NCBI RefSeq assembly: GCF_963259705.1
Contig: NC_081842.1
Coordinates: forward strand, 37,351,796-37,415,795
DNA from: Myotis daubentonii
Lineage: Eukaryota > Chordata > Mammalia > Chiroptera > Vespertilionidae
Length of the DNA stretch: 64,000 nucleotides
Reading direction: 5' to 3'
Below are positions 63,927-64,000 of this stretch, piece by piece; position 1 is the stretch's first letter; every line of letters begins with the position of its first letter. A model generated the notes under the pieces. That model saw only the letters and a list, made by a program, of their open reading frames with translations, was not told where the DNA came from and made no database searches. The position numbers and the translations under genes were made by a program.

Positions 63927-64000
63927 TCTATAATAATAAAAGCATAATATGCTAATTAGACTGAACGTCCTTCCAGACGACCTTCCGGATGAAGCCAGGG
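63927..64000 (+). mobile_element. Helitron 5' end, cut by window edge
   Basis: TCTATAATAATAAAAGCATA follows host A (63926); the next bases GCTAATTAGACTGAACGTCC and TTCCGGATGAAGCCAGGG are the HeliBat-type 5' region. The 3' end lies beyond the window, so its size and content are unknown. Confidence 0.93.

Overview
The window is mammalian nuclear DNA from a bat, almost certainly a vespertilionid (evening bat; Myotis, Eptesicus or Pipistrellus type). The evidence is the repeat content. There are about 19 tRNA-derived Ves SINE copies, seven Helitrons with HeliBat-type ends (5' TC, 3' CTAG preceded by a short hairpin, inserted between A and T), several short cut-and-paste transposons (hAT including a SPIN copy, mariner and Tc1 types), a half-L1 (HAL1) element, and a background of ancient mammalian MIR, L2, L1, MER20 and MaLR-type LTR sequence. 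I found no protein-coding host gene, tRNA gene, rRNA gene or CRISPR array. I cannot tell from sequence alone whether this is intergenic DNA or part of a large intron.

Layout. 0-5 kb: two SINEs, an old DNA transposon split exactly at A|T by a Helitron, a CTTT microsatellite, MIR and L2. 5-13 kb: a perfect 15-bp hairpin, a palindromic hAT, a SPIN/URR1-type hAT split by a SINE, and more SINEs. 13.5-14.9 kb: a 1.4-kb Helitron with the decayed C-terminal end of a helicase, a GC-rich cargo and internal direct repeats. 16-25 kb: Helitrons, a mariner MITE, MIR/L2, and two adjacent candidate mRNA retrocopies sharing one target site that now appears three times. 26-29 kb: an old antisense L1 broken by a 4-bp-TSD LTR (itself carrying a SPIN copy), a Helitron and a younger L1 tail, followed by MER20. 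32-44 kb: L2, a Helitron, old LTR-like repeats, two very short L1 tails, and SINEs including a SINE inside a SINE. 44-50 kb: two hAT MITEs, the 5' end of a Tc1-like transposon with the first 13 codons of a transposase, and a 23-bp SINE-head stub between 18-bp direct repeats. 52-56 kb: an old LTR-like repeat followed by a HAL1 element (5' UTR, frameshifted ORF1, 3' UTR, no reverse transcriptase). 57-64 kb: SINEs, MIR, a mariner MITE, old LTR-like repeats, and an L1 split at the window end by the start of another Helitron.

The functional coding traces are all transposon remnants and all broken: a helicase tail, a transposase N-terminus and a HAL1 ORF1. The value of the window is as a stratigraphic record. 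Nested insertions with exact target-site duplications let the order of transposon activity be read directly.
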